This document shows, piece by piece, positions 21,554 to 34,389 of a DNA stretch of 64,000 nt. The notes beneath the pieces are model-generated. The model was not told the origin of the DNA and made no database searches. It was given only the letters and a program-made list of their open reading frames with translations. Position 1 is the stretch's first letter, and each line of letters starts with the position of its first letter. A program made the position numbers and the translations under genes. Origin of the DNA: Dryocosmus kuriphilus (taxonomy: Eukaryota > Arthropoda > Insecta > Hymenoptera > Cynipidae); NCBI GenBank assembly GCA_038277395.1, contig CM076190.1, positions 230,426,082 to 230,490,081 on the forward strand, given 5' to 3'.

Positions 21554-22648
21554 ACAATTATTTGCCTGAAGAGGACGTCTTTTCCGGCTTAGAAACGTTT
21601 ATTATAACGTTACTATAAACGTTAACTTGAAATATTATATGTTTAGTAATTTAAAAATATATATTTCTCACACTTCATAAATAAACTTGTATTATTCCTT
21701 ACAACTTATTTCAACATTATTTTTCCCCGTATTTTTTTGGCGACAGATTGACTGTACTATAAAGGTTTAATAATATCTGATAATAAAAAATGCGTGTATG
21801 TACACTCATTCTCTTTCCAGAAGAAATAGAAGTTCAATAATAAATAGAAATTGATAATGCATTACGTAAATAATTCGACTACAACAAACGCCATTACTAA
21901 ATTCTATTTATTATCGAATTTCATTGGAAACAAAATAATCTCATAATTATACATTTAAAAGTACCCGCCAAACACTTATTGGCCTAAATAAAAATGAAAC
22001 TTCTACGCAACGCGTATATCTTCCGTTTCCTGAATTGTGCTCACGTTTGCTTGTATTCTAGCTAATTTTGTGCTGCGTATTGAATAATTATTTCAATAAT
22101 GGTACTTAATCCAATATTTTGATCGTCTTCAATGCAAAGTTTAGTGATTCTTCTTGTGACTACTTAAAAAATATCGATATACAAAAGTTGACATTTGGAA
22201 AAAGCTCTGTATGACGCTGTATACAAATTATAACCTAAAAACCTTTGGATTAAAACTTTGTTTCGACTTATTTGCTTCGACCGATAAATTTTTTGGCAAG
22301 TGTACATTTACATATTTCATGAAATGCTTAGTTGAAAAAATGTTCCTGAAAATATTTTTACACACACATACAAGCAATATATTATTGAAATATATTTGTC
22401 GGTTTTTGTACTGCTATTCAACATTTGCATTTTTTTTGGAGAAAAATTAAAATATTCCGTATACTTTCTTAAAAGGGCCAAGTATTATAAATAAAAGGTG
22501 ATGTTGATTATTTTTCGTCAAAATATTCAAAATTGTTTTAAAATGAGACTAAAGTTGTTGCAGTGACTACTTCTGACCACGCTTTATTCCAAAAACATTA
22601 ATGTGCAACCGAAGCCGGAAAAGACGTCCTCATCAGGCGAATAATTGT
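21554..22648. repeat. Inverted-repeat pair with GAGGACGTCTTTTCCGGCTT
   Basis: 21554-21591 and the reverse complement of 22612-22648 share a ~37-bp block containing GCCTGA(A/T)GAGGACG and CTTTTCCGGCTT. Between them is ~1 kb of AT-rich DNA without a recognisable gene. The left block is followed by GAAACGTTT, reminiscent of Penelope terminal sequences. Confidence 0.5.
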
Positions 22649-22780
22649 TGAAATTGCTTGCATTTCTTTGTTTCCGTAGTTTAAATATAAATATAAATTT
22701 GTTTCAATCTCCAACATTTCTTGAAGGTTAGATTCTCAGGTTTGTAATTTAGAAATTAAGATATGTAAATTAATTTGACA

Positions 22781-25294
22781 TGTGCTGCTGAGAATTGAGG
22801 TTAGAATAGAGTTTTGTGAATTACTTACATGTTTGTTGTTCAAAAGTAAAATTTCATATATTATTAATTATGGCTAAGTATCTTGATTATGAGATAATTA
22901 TGTTGCTATGAATAAATTATAAAAACATAAACAAAGTTATTAGAAATATAAATAAAATGTTGTAGAAGGGAATTGATTTATTGAAGCTTTAACGACCAAA
23001 GAATCGTAATAGATGAGTAAATAATTTTCCACTTCGTGGAGCTACATTATAGTAAATAAGAGAATTATACTTCTTGAAAAGAAAATTTAAAAAGATTGAA
23101 AAAAAAGGCTTAAGAAAAGGAATATACTTCTATCTGTTCAGTTGAACTTCTTTTTTTACAATACAGACCATCGCAGAGGTCAGTGGATATAGTTTCAGCT
23201 TCGTGGATAAAACTCATACAAGGCAAATAACAAACCAAATTCATGTCTGATCCATATTGCGAAGAGGATAAAGAGCTGCTGCATGAGTTAGTGAAAAACC
23301 AAACATTACCACCTGAAGACTGGCCATTCTACACTGTCAGGATTAAAGGCCATGCCAGTAAGTATAACATTTCACATATATCGGAAATTTGTCACCTATT
23401 CTTCATTAACTAAATTGATTTTTATTTTTTAAATCAGAATCAGTGACTGTCAAAATATTCTGGTTTTCAAAGAAAAATTGAAATGAAAAGGCAAAAATCA
23501 TGTTCACGTTCTAAAACTAATTCAGTTTTCATTCCATTAAATCAAAGTTTGTTTAGTTACCGATGAAAAAAATAAATTATAAAAAAATAATTAAATTTCC
23601 AACTTTTCCACAAAAAATGTAGTAGAAATTTCAATCAAAGTATCTGAACCTTTATTTTCATAAAGTTAAATTTTCGACGAAATATTTCTTTTAATATTTA
23701 TAGAAACATATGAAGAAGCCGAAGGACGCTTAATTAGACTCAGCACCGAAGAGTATGCATTTACAGCAGATACAGATCTTCCATCCATGGAAAAGAGAGC
23801 GAAAATAGAAAGAAAACTGAAAACTAAACAGTTTTCTGTATCTGAAAAAAACCCGCGATGCATTGAAAGTGCCTTGATTGTCAGATATTGATAATAGATC
23901 AAAAGAAGATGATGTGAAAGAAAGAGAGGAGATATCATCATCCTCTTCTTTTGATGATGTGAGTAACAGAAAATTTGTGAAGAAAAAAGAGAACGCTTAC
24001 TTCTTAGGAAGTAGCGTCAAAAGTTCAAAACCTACAGATTGTCAGAATATCCAATCGGTGCAAAGAAACAAACACAACATGCATTAAAACTGCCTGGATT
24101 ATGAGATATTAATAGTAGATCAGAGGAAGAGGATGAGAACGAAAGAAGCGAGATATCATCAAACTCTTCTGTCGATGACATTAAAAACAGAAAATTTTCA
24201 ATGGAAAAATATAATGCTCCTGTCTTAGAAAGTAGCGTCACAAGTTCAAAACCGCCCAAGTCTCAGAAATCAAACGAAAAAAAGTTGCTAGGTAGCACAG
24301 ATGTGGCTTTTGGTCAGAATAAAAGAGGTATACAAATATATTTTTCAGCTTTTATTTGGTATTTTCAATAATTTTTTATTTTCTTCTATTACTTAAAATT
24401 GAATTACTTTATATCATAAATTTCTAACTACAATTATTATAGCATATACGCAATTTTTACAGCTTCTAACCCAAGCTGCCAAAATGGACAAGGAAAAAGT
24501 AAATTATCGAAAGCAAAACACGCCAAACTTGTTCAAACCTCGTTTGGTAATTATAAAAATTATTAATTTTATTATGTTTTATTACGTTACACTACAATAT
24601 AATGTTTTTTACATATGTTAAATTTCTTTTACCAAAATCTATGGTCAAACTTCAAACATTATCCAAACCCGTTGGAGAGAACATTAAACCAGGATCAAAA
24701 AATATTGAAAACCTAGGAAAATCTGAAAATTCAAAGAATGTGAGTGGTAAGATTTCTATTATACTATAAATCACTCTTAGATTAGATGATCAATCAAAGT
24801 TATTAATTTACAAAATTTTTGTCTGCAGAAATCATAATAAGAAAGCTGGACGCGATAGCCGTGGACGTAAAAGAAATTAAAAGAAATCAAAGTCTCATTA
24901 TTCGAGATACTTATGTCAAAAACACTCAGCAAACAATCGATTTTATAACAGAGAAAAACCTGGCATTACCTTTTTTTCAGAAAAAGGATTTCGAATCTTT
25001 CGATAAAAAACTCACAGAAGACAAACAATTCCGAGATGATTTTGTAAGTAATTATAGACTTTCGTTCATAAATTATCTGCATTTAATTACGATCACTTCT
25101 TTCATGTTATTCTTTACTTATAGAAAAATTCCTTACAAATTTTGTTTGATCCTAAAAAGTATCTCAGATCAATCATTAAAAATATCATCAGAAGATATTT
25201 GGCAAAAGATGTCACTGCAATACACAGCTACTCGAAGGAAGGGAAGTAAAAGGTTTCATTGAAACGACAATGTATAACTGTATGTTTGGTAAGA
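22781..25294 (+). repeat. 2.5-kb direct duplication, copy 1
   Basis: Followed immediately by a second copy at 25295-27810. The differences I found are single-base changes in the length of A runs (near 23101 and 24280). The unit contains the whole surviving part of a spliced pseudogene and ends just after its last donor site. Confidence 0.95.
23243..25288 (+). pseudogene. Spliced DUF4806-type gene, copy 1 (decayed)
   Basis: Exons: 23243-23357 (ATG, MSDPYCEEDKELLHEL), 23704-24327, 24463-24546, perhaps a poorly bounded one ending near 24748, 24829-25043 and 25124-25288, mostly with good GT..AG borders. The 24829 exon gives a coiled-coil (IIIRKLDAIAVDVKEIKRNQ) followed by LALPFFQKKDFESFDKKL, the layout of insect proteins with a C-terminal DUF4806 domain. 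The second exon contains a ~66-codon internal duplication (ISSSSSFDDVSNRKF against ISSNSSVDDIKNRKF). Lesions: a frameshift near 23850, TGA codons near 23872 and 24105, a frameshift near 24075 and one at 25247, after which the frame would run on to the donor at 25289. The terminal exon is absent. The function of the family is unknown. Confidence 0.5.
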
Positions 25295-27810
25295 TGTGCT
25301 GCTGAGAATTGAGGTTAGAATAGAGTTTTGTGAATTACTTACATGTTTGTTGTTCAAAAGTAAAATTTCATATATTATTAATTATGGCTAAGTATCTTGA
25401 TTATGAGATAATTATGTTGCTATGAATAAATTATAAAAACATAAACAAAGTTATTAGAAATATAAATAAAATGTTGTAGAAGGGAATTGATTTATTGAAG
25501 CTTTAACGACCAAAGAATCGTAATAGATGAGTAAATAATTTTCCACTTCGTGGAGCTACATTATAGTAAATAAGAGAATTATACTTCTTGAAAAGAAAAT
25601 TTAAAAAGATTGAAAAAAAAAGGCTTAAGAAAAGGAATATACTTCTATCTGTTCAGTTGAACTTCTTTTTTTACAATACAGACCATCGCAGAGGTCAGTG
25701 GATATAGTTTCAGCTTCGTGGATAAAACTCATACAAGGCAAATAACAAACCAAATTCATGTCTGATCCATATTGCGAAGAGGATAAAGAGCTGCTGCATG
25801 AGTTAGTGAAAAACCAAACATTACCACCTGAAGACTGGCCATTCTACACTGTCAGGATTAAAGGCCATGCCAGTAAGTATAACATTTCACATATATCGGA
25901 AATTTGTCACCTATTCTTCATTAACTAAATTGATTTTTATTTTTTAAATCAGAATCAGTGACTGTCAAAATATTCTGGTTTTCAAAGAAAAATTGAAATG
26001 AAAAGGCAAAAATCATGTTCACGTTCTAAAACTAATTCAGTTTTCATTCCATTAAATCAAAGTTTGTTTAGTTACCGATGAAAAAAATAAATTATAAAAA
26101 AATAATTAAATTTCCAACTTTTCCACAAAAAATGTAGTAGAAATTTCAATCAAAGTATCTGAACCTTTATTTTCATAAAGTTAAATTTTCGACGAAATAT
26201 TTCTTTTAATATTTATAGAAACATATGAAGAAGCCGAAGGACGCTTAATTAGACTCAGCACCGAAGAGTATGCATTTACAGCAGATACAGATCTTCCATC
26301 CATGGAAAAGAGAGCGAAAATAGAAAGAAAACTGAAAACTAAACAGTTTTCTGTATCTGAAAAAAACCCGCGATGCATTGAAAGTGCCTTGATTGTCAGA
26401 TATTGATAATAGATCAAAAGAAGATGATGTGAAAGAAAGAGAGGAGATATCATCATCCTCTTCTTTTGATGATGTGAGTAACAGAAAATTTGTGAAGAAA
26501 AAAGAGAACGCTTACTTCTTAGGAAGTAGCGTCAAAAGTTCAAAACCTACAGATTGTCAGAATATCCAATCGGTGCAAAGAAACAAACACAACATGCATT
26601 AAAACTGCCTGGATTATGAGATATTAATAGTAGATCAGAGGAAGAGGATGAGAACGAAAGAAGCGAGATATCATCAAACTCTTCTGTCGATGACATTAAA
26701 AACAGAAAATTTTCAATGGAAAAATATAATGCTCCTGTCTTAGAAAGTAGCGTCACAAGTTCAAAACCGCCCAAGTCTCAGAAATCAAACGAAAAAAAAG
26801 TTGCTAGGTAGCACAGATGTGGCTTTTGGTCAGAATAAAAGAGGTATACAAATATATTTTTCAGCTTTTATTTGGTATTTTCAATAATTTTTTATTTTCT
26901 TCTATTACTTAAAATTGAATTACTTTATATCATAAATTTCTAACTACAATTATTATAGCATATACGCAATTTTTACAGCTTCTAACCCAAGCTGCCAAAA
27001 TGGACAAGGAAAAAGTAAATTATCGAAAGCAAAACACGCCAAACTTGTTCAAACCTCGTTTGGTAATTATAAAAATTATTAATTTTATTATGTTTTATTA
27101 CGTTACACTACAATATAATGTTTTTTACATATGTTAAATTTCTTTTACCAAAATCTATGGTCAAACTTCAAACATTATCCAAACCCGTTGGAGAGAACAT
27201 TAAACCAGGATCAAAAAATATTGAAAACCTAGGAAAATCTGAAAATTCAAAGAATGTGAGTGGTAAGATTTCTATTATACTATAAATCACTCTTAGATTA
27301 GATGATCAATCAAAGTTATTAATTTACAAAATTTTTGTCTGCAGAAATCATAATAAGAAAGCTGGACGCGATAGCCGTGGACGTAAAAGAAATTAAAAGA
27401 AATCAAAGTCTCATTATTCGAGATACTTATGTCAAAAACACTCAGCAAACAATCGATTTTATAACAGAGAAAAACCTGGCATTACCTTTTTTTCAGAAAA
27501 AGGATTTCGAATCTTTCGATAAAAAACTCACAGAAGACAAACAATTCCGAGATGATTTTGTAAGTAATTATAGACTTTCGTTCATAAATTATCTGCATTT
27601 AATTACGATCACTTCTTTCATGTTATTCTTTACTTATAGAAAAATTCCTTACAAATTTTGTTTGATCCTAAAAAGTATCTCAGATCAATCATTAAAAATA
27701 TCATCAGAAGATATTTGGCAAAAGATGTCACTGCAATACACAGCTACTCGAAGGAAGGGAAGTAAAAGGTTTCATTGAAACGACAATGTATAACTGTATG
27801 TTTGGTAAGA
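25295..27810 (+). repeat. 2.5-kb direct duplication, copy 2
   Basis: Almost exact repeat of 22781-25294 at an offset of 2514-2516 bases. The junction is at TTTGGTAAGAT|GTGCTG; the unit ends again at TTTGGTAAGA before unique sequence. Confidence 0.95.
25758..27804 (+). pseudogene. Spliced DUF4806-type gene, copy 2 (decayed)
   Basis: Exons at 25758-25872, 26219-26843, 26979-27062, 27345-27559 and 27640-27804 repeat copy 1 with the same frameshifts and stops. The gene was therefore already broken before it was duplicated. No downstream terminal exon follows in the unique sequence after 27810. Confidence 0.5.
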
Positions 27811-27901
27811 TATCTATCAAATGTAATTATGTTCGGCTATAATATCAACAAGCACATGATTACTTAGAACCATTACTCTGTTTTTTTTAAATAATAGGTT
27901 T

Positions 27902-27929
27902 TTAACCGAGCTATATCCAGCTCGGTTAA
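27902..27929. other. Perfect 11-bp hairpin
   Basis: TTAACCGAGCT pairs exactly with AGCTCGGTTAA around a six-base loop. It stands alone in unique sequence after the tandem duplication; no associated gene was seen. Confidence 0.6.
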
Positions 27930-28089
27930 TGGTTCATTTTCTCAGTGTAACAATATATTATATTAATATTATATGCAAAAATTAATATTATATGCACTCT
28001 AAAATAAAAATTCGTTTGAAATATGAGTCGCAAATTACCTATTGTTTATGTATACATATTCCATAATAATTTCAGTAGGCACTCTCTAG

Positions 28090-28325
28090 GCCCTTTTGAG
28101 GCGCTACTGGTGTTAGGGGTAAAAAACCTCTATGAACCCAAGGTCATAGCTAGGCTATAAATAGGACCTTAAATTGGTCCTAGGTAGATGATCTAGTTAG
28201 GGTCTAGCTAGAACAGGGTCACGAAACAACGTAGGTCCAAGGTAGATTTCCAAGCTAGGACCTACCTAAAAAAGGGGAAACCTAGGTAGAACCAAGCTAG
28301 GACCAATTTTAAATTTCTACACGGG
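28090..28325. repeat. Repeat rich in CCTAGG/GTCCTA words
   Basis: Many copies of CTAGG, GGTCCTA and AAGCTAGGACC in both orientations within ~230 bp; shares its end with 20570-20730. Looks like a small non-autonomous element. Confidence 0.5.
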
Positions 28326-29806
28326 TATTGTATATAATGCTCATACGGTCGATGTCAGTCCCAAAATTTACATTGATTTTGTTTGTAATTATACGAAACA
28401 TCTCCATAAATAATCTTTTATTGTAATGTGTTTCTTTATCTAAAATTGTGATATTGTCAAAATCGAATTTATGTTTGAAATTAAAAGAGTGTTTATCCAA
28501 AGCTGTTTTGTTCTTATTGTTCTCATTTGATCTTTTATGTTCCATGATTCTTTGTTGTAGATATTTTTTTGTTTGACCAATATAGCAACGATTGCAGTCT
28601 AAGCAATTTATTTTATATATTGCATCAGTTTTCTTGTTTTCCGGAATGTGATCTTTCTGATTTCTAAAAAGATTGAATGGATCCTTTATTGGTTTGAAGA
28701 TGATTTTAATGTTATGTTTTTTATATAGTTTTTTTATTTCTCTAGGAATTTGTGCATTGTATGGTAGCACGATAGATCTGTCTAAGGTTAGTTCTTTCGT
28801 TATTATTTATATGAATATTGTTGTTGTTGGTATTTAATTTATTGATACAGTTTGTGATTATTTTCTTAATAAGATTAGTAGGAAAATCATTATTTTTCAA
28901 AGTGTTTTTGATGATTTGCAGGTTTTCTTCGTGAAATGAGGTATGTGAAAGTTTTATAGCTCTGTCTACCAAACTGTTGATTATGCTGATTTTATATGGT
29001 GGATAAGTGATTGAATTAATGTTGGTATATCTACCTGACCATGTTTCTTTACGGAACCAGTTAGTATAGATTTCTCCATTGTTGTTGATAATTTTGACGT
29101 CTAGAAAATTAATGCTTTCGTTATTCTCATGTTTAATTGATAAAGTCATAGTAATTGAATTATCTAACGAATTCAAAACTTTTTACGAATCACAATTGAA
29201 TAGATTTTCAAAAATAGGTAAAATACTCATTAATGACTCCATAAAAAATTTTGAAGGGCTCAAAAGTAAATATTACAGACAAATCAACACACACACACGA
29301 ACACATATTGTATTATGAACAGAACTGATATTAGCATACCTAATAATGTAGAATACTTTCTTAATTTGGGCAAAAATTTCTGTTTACCAATTAGCAATAA
29401 AAACTCAATAATTAAGAAAACTTTAAGTAGTACTTAAGAAAAAATACATCTGATAGATGAAAATAAAAAAGACGAATTTAGATCAGAAGTAGCATATAAC
29501 TTACAACGCTTCACTAATAATGATAATAAACAAAATGACTTTAGATCGCAATTTACTGAACTTGCCATTGATACAAAGAAATTCTCGTCCAAAAGCAAAA
29601 ATATAATAGTCACTAATGCAGACAAAGGCAATGTCACTGTTCTCATTGATCAATCGGAATACTTTGAAAAGTCTTTATTCCTACTTAATGATATTATTAC
29701 TTCTAAATTGATTGATAAAGGTCCTACCTCTAACATACAAATCAAAGTGAATAAAATTATAGATGAAGTTTGGCTGACCGATAATAAGACGCCAGTTTTC
29801 GTGAAA
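28309..29806 (-). pseudogene. Penelope-like element with inverted 5' part (second example)
   Basis: The minus strand from 29176 to 28742 encodes the RT C-terminus (INFLDVKIINNNGEIYTNWF). After a frameshift near 28780 the frame 28770-28309 encodes a GIY-YIG nuclease (AIYKINCLDCNRCYIGQTKK, QQRIMEHKR). Upstream of it the 5' part lies inverted on the plus strand, about 29177-29806, with IIVTNADKGNVTVLIDQ and one stop near 29437. The head-to-head junction is near 29170. This is the same structure as the copy at 17.1-18.0 kb. It is inserted in the env-like start of a gypsy element. Confidence 0.85.
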
Positions 29807-29910
29807 TAAATGTACTTTGGATACTTTTTCAACATAGATGTTTCTAGGTACCTCTTCGACAGTGCAGTTGGCTCTAGTACTCGTAGTTGTGGCAATAGCT
29901 AGTATGGTAA
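29807..29910 (-). pseudogene. Env-like N-terminal fragment
   Basis: Directly downstream of the gypsy integrase on the minus strand a short frame has a hydrophobic leader-like stretch followed by a Thr/Arg/Cys-rich region. Position and character fit the start of env in an errantivirus-like gypsy element. It is cut off by the Penelope insertion. Confidence 0.35.
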
Positions 29911-29971
29911 AAGGAGCATGAATATCGTTGCTAGTGACTTCATCTTATTTATCTATAAAGTACGGCATAAT

Positions 29972-29972
29972 G

Positions 29973-30010
<38 letters not shown>
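29972..30010. repeat. (AT)n microsatellite
   Basis: About 18 uninterrupted AT units. Confidence 0.95.
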
Positions 30011-30049
30011 ACCCTTATTATTTGTTCTCTATTTCTAATTCTTAAGTCA

Positions 30050-33000
30050 TCATTGTCTGCGCAATCAATAATTGTGTGTCACCCTTTCCAAGAGGGATAT
30101 AATTTGCTTGTTTTTGATTTATTTATTATTTTTATTTTATTCCCTGGCTTGGTTGCGGGATGCTTTCGCAATATGTTCTCATCTAGACTTTTTTTTGTCT
30201 TCTCCATCTCTATTTGCATCCTCTCTTTAGCTACTTGCAGATGTCTTTCATGCCTCCCTTTCCATTTTTTGATAATTCAGGTTGTGTTACTTTTGAAGAA
30301 GGTGCGATTGTAGGTGGTATATTTGGTTCACTGCCAAAGGTCAGTTCGAATGGTGAGTATCTTGTAGTTTGATTTCTCATTGTGTTGATTGCGAATTTTA
30401 TGTACTTCAGGTTGTTTTCCTATACGTTATTGTTTTCCTGAATGCTTGTTTTAATTATATTAGTGAGCGTAGAGTGCATTCTTTCAATTTTCCCCTTAGA
30501 TTGAGGGGGAAATGCATTTGTTTTGACATGTTTCATACTAAGAGCTTCCTTAAACTGCTGCATTAGTTCCAAAATGACATTTTGACTTTGATCCGATAAA
30601 ATGGTTTTCGGTGCTCCAAAGATGCAGATATTTATAAAGTTCTAGAAGTCCTTCAGGTATTGATTAAGTTCTCTCATTTAACATTGGCATCAGTATAGCA
30701 TATCTATTTTGGTGACACTGTAAGCTCAAAATATACTTATCTTTCCGTAATGTTTCGGGTAGGGGTCCAAAAATATCTAAAGCGACATTGTCGTCTGGGT
30801 TTAAAGGGATATCTGGTATAATAGCTTCTGCTCTATTTTTTATTCGTGTTCTTTTTGTGTTTGGTAAAATGGGAATTTTTTATCAAATTCTTTAATGTCT
30901 CAATCCATATTGTTCCAATGTCCAATTTTGCGCGCTCTTTCTATAGTATTCCTTTTTCCTAGAATGTTTGAGTGGGCCTCTTTCAATATCCTTTTTCGTT
31001 CGTCATTTTTTAACTCGCCGGTATTATTAAAGCAGAGGGGATATCTTAAGTTAGGTTAATATGTTGATAAGAATTCTTGCATCTCCTGCAAGAGTTCTTT
31101 CTCTAAGGGCGTTATAAGTGGATTTCCAAATATTAACCTGATAACTATGAGTTTCCCGTGGACCATTTCATCTATAATAATCCATCCTAGTTCTATGAAC
31201 CAATTTTCTTCTTTAAATTCTCCGAGATCTTTCTCGTAACGTTTTTCCAAAGCTTCCCTATTGCATTGGGCTTAGTTTTAATTTTACCAGGTTTTTATGT
31301 CTGTCCCAAACTATCGAGATTTTTGCATATTGAGCCATAGATAGGTGAATTTGGTTTTTACTTCTGTATAGGTTGTTTCATGCGTGTCTTCCGAAGGTTT
31401 TCTCATTCTTCTGTAGAGTAGCCTCATTTTTTCATTTTTTCTTAATTCGCGGCTTTCCGTGATGACTAAGGTATTGAATATTTCTATTTCGGGTAATTCT
31501 TGTTCGACTACACTGGTGCCTACTTCCAAATCGATATTCTGTAAATCTTTGTCTTAGAGGTCTTTTTTGTGTATGGGAAAGAGTCTTGATAAAAAGTTAG
31601 CTGTCCGATTTTCTTTTCCTTTCAGGTAGTCGATTTCATATTTATATTCCTCAAGTCGTGATCTTCATCTTAATAACCTTGAGCTTGAATATTTTATATT
31701 ATTTGACCATACCAAAGCTTCGTGATCTGTTTGATTTTTGAATTTTTTCCCCATGGAGTATTGTCTAAGATGTTTAATTGCGCAAATTATGGTAAAGAAC
31801 TCTTTTTCACTTGCGCTGTAACTTTCTTCAGCTTTGTTCAAAATTCTAGAAATAAATAAGCATGTGTGTCTATTTTGTGACAAAAGAGCTACAAAGCCGA
31901 GGTTAGATGCACCAGTGATGAGCGTGAACTGCTCTTTGAAGTTTGGAAATCGTAATACTGGCGCTGTTAATAAAGCTTTTCTTAGAGTCTTGAAGGCTTC
32001 TTTACATCTCTGGATCCAGGCAAAAATAAGCTTCCTATGAGTCTTTTTTGTAAGGGGTCGGGTGATACTGGAAAATTTTTTTATCAGTTTTCTGTAGTAT
32101 CCCGCTAAACCCAAAAAGGATGGTGCATCTTTTACGGAGTTCAATTTATGGAAGTTTCTAATAGTTTCAAGTTTCTTTGGGTTTGATTTTACGTTATTTG
32201 CTGTTATTAAATGACCAAGGTATTTCAATTCTGGCTTCAGTTACTCGAATTTGGTTGGTTCGAAGCGTAATCCAAGTTATTTTATTCGTTCTACTATCAT
32301 TTCTAGGCTTTCATGGTGTTTCCCTATTGTTCCTCCAAATATAACTATGACATCTATGTAAACGAAGCGGTTACCTCCGACAACCGGTGGAAATCTTTAT
32401 CCATCATTCGTTGCAAAGTTGCTGGCGCGTTCGTCAAAAGGCATTCGATTGCATTCAAAATGAACTTGAGATGTGTACAATTCTATGTATTTGTGCATTC
32501 GTTCTTCATCTGGATTTGGTGGAAACCTGCGCTTAAATCAAATGCTGAGAGGAATTTCGCTCTTCCGAGTTGATCAAGAATATCATCTATTACAAGAGGA
32601 TAGGCATCATGATCAGTTTCTTTATTAACTTGTCCGTAATCGATTACTATTCTGAACTTTGTTCCCTTTTTTGGCTCGAACCGCAGGGCTGAATTGAATG
32701 GTGATTGTGATTTACTGATTATTCCCTTTTTTGATAGTTTGTTTCTTCTAACTAGAATTCTCTGTGCTTTTCTGAGAGTTTGTGTGATTTTGAGATTATG
32801 ATTTCTCCCGTTTTGATTATGACTTCGTGTTCCGTCAAACTTGTACAAGGTAATGGTTCGTTTGGAAGTGAGAATACTTTCTGATATATTTTTATGACCT
32901 TTTTTTATTGTTTCCTTTTTTTTGATTCGATGTGTGTTAATTTTGACAACTTTAAAAGTTGCGCTAATCTTTGTTGGTATTGGTCTGTTTCAAACCCGTT

Positions 33001-34325
33001 TTAGAGGGACTTTTACGGCTAGGAAATGTATGGCGTTTATATTTTCGAATTTAATTTGATCCGGTAGCTTTTCTTGTTGGTTTTTATAATTAAAGTAGGG
33101 TATTTAGCATTGTTCATTCTTAATTTGGTATATGCGGTCTGGTTCATATTCTTGATTTTCTATCCAAACATCTTGGTTTTTCTTTTTTACTTCTATTCTC
33201 TGCATTGTAGATATATATTTTGCCATAAAATTTCCCTCAAAATGCAAGGGAACTTTTCATTTTTCTATAATAAAGAAACTTGGCTTTATAGCATAATAAT
33301 AATATTTTTGGAAGAAATTAAGGCCTATCATCCCTTCTTCAGGAAGAGGAAAATTTTCATATATTAGATGGAAAAGCTTTTTTCCCCCCAGAATGTTCAA
33401 TAAAGTACATTATGAGGCGTGTGCTGACCACTTCCCATTACGAATTTTATGTTAAATGCAAAAACCTTATCACTTTCACTGAGAACCGTATATTTCAGTA
33501 AGCTGATTGCTGCTCCGCTATCAGTTAATAGTCGGTAAGTTCTGCCGCTTCGTTTTCCGTAGATACTCGTATATTTTAATCTTCTGCAGATGTTTGATAT
33601 TCTGCGCTTTACTCGTAATTTACCTGCTCCTCTATTTTTTCATAGGTCATTTCCTGTTGTTATAAACAATTTTCGTATTCTACTTTATTTATTTTCCTGA
33701 CCTATGGAGTTCGGTTTTGAAATTGAACCGTTTGAAAATTTTGTTTTACAAAACATTGGGCTGCAAAGTGGCCCATTTTATCGCATTTGTGGCACGTCAT
33801 CTTTGGTCTGTCGGAAAGGGCGATATTCTGGTTTGTTATAAGTGTTTGAGCTCCTGTATTAGCTTGCGGTCTTATATCTTGTGGTCGTGGCATGAATCTA
33901 GGGGCTGTTTTGGGCTTCCCATTTTTCGTTGTGTTTGGTTCGAAACTATGAAACATATTTCTTAATCTGCTGCTGATCTTTACGCATGCGTTACCGCGGA
34001 TTCTTTCCGATATTACCATATCTAATAGAGCGTGTGGTTGGGAGCAACGCAGTTGGGTTCTCCTTGTAAGGCTGATGAGTTCTTCTACACCAACATTATT
34101 TTCCCCATTGGAAAATTCTACTGTTCAGATTACGTCCTTTGCTCTCATTTTCTCTTCTTCTAGCGCTCTAGCCTTTGGTATTTCTTGTTTACTTTCGTTT
34201 AACCATGTTAAAGGTTGAAAACTTTGTTGTTTCCTTCTGATTGTTTTTTCATTTCTCTGTTTTCTGTCTGGCGATAGCTCCTTTTTCCTCTTCTTTAGAG
34301 TGGTCCTCGGTAACTTCCGGCTCAT
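30050..34325 (-). pseudogene. Ty3/gypsy retroelement gag-pol (errantivirus-like), decayed
   Basis: Minus-strand order matches Ty3/gypsy. Gag runs from an ATG at 34325 through a zinc knuckle (CHKCDKMGHFAAQC, near 33790). Protease has TDSGAAISLL near 33510. RT at about 32850-31900 has IDYGQVNKETD, AFDLSAGFHQIQM and the catalytic box as YIDV instead of YIDD. RNase H follows at about 31900-31665 (FTLITGASNLG). Integrase spans about 30960-30050, with VALDIFGPLPETLRKDKYI, SKGKIERMHSTL and a basic C-terminal module. Frameshifts and stops interrupt every domain. No LTR was identified: the 5' side is lost at the LINE near 34.38 kb and the 3' side in the Penelope insertion. Confidence 0.85.
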
Positions 34326-34389
34326 CCTTATCTCTTATCAAATAAAGAAGTATAGCGGCCTATTTGGGATTTTCTAGTGTTTATTAAAT

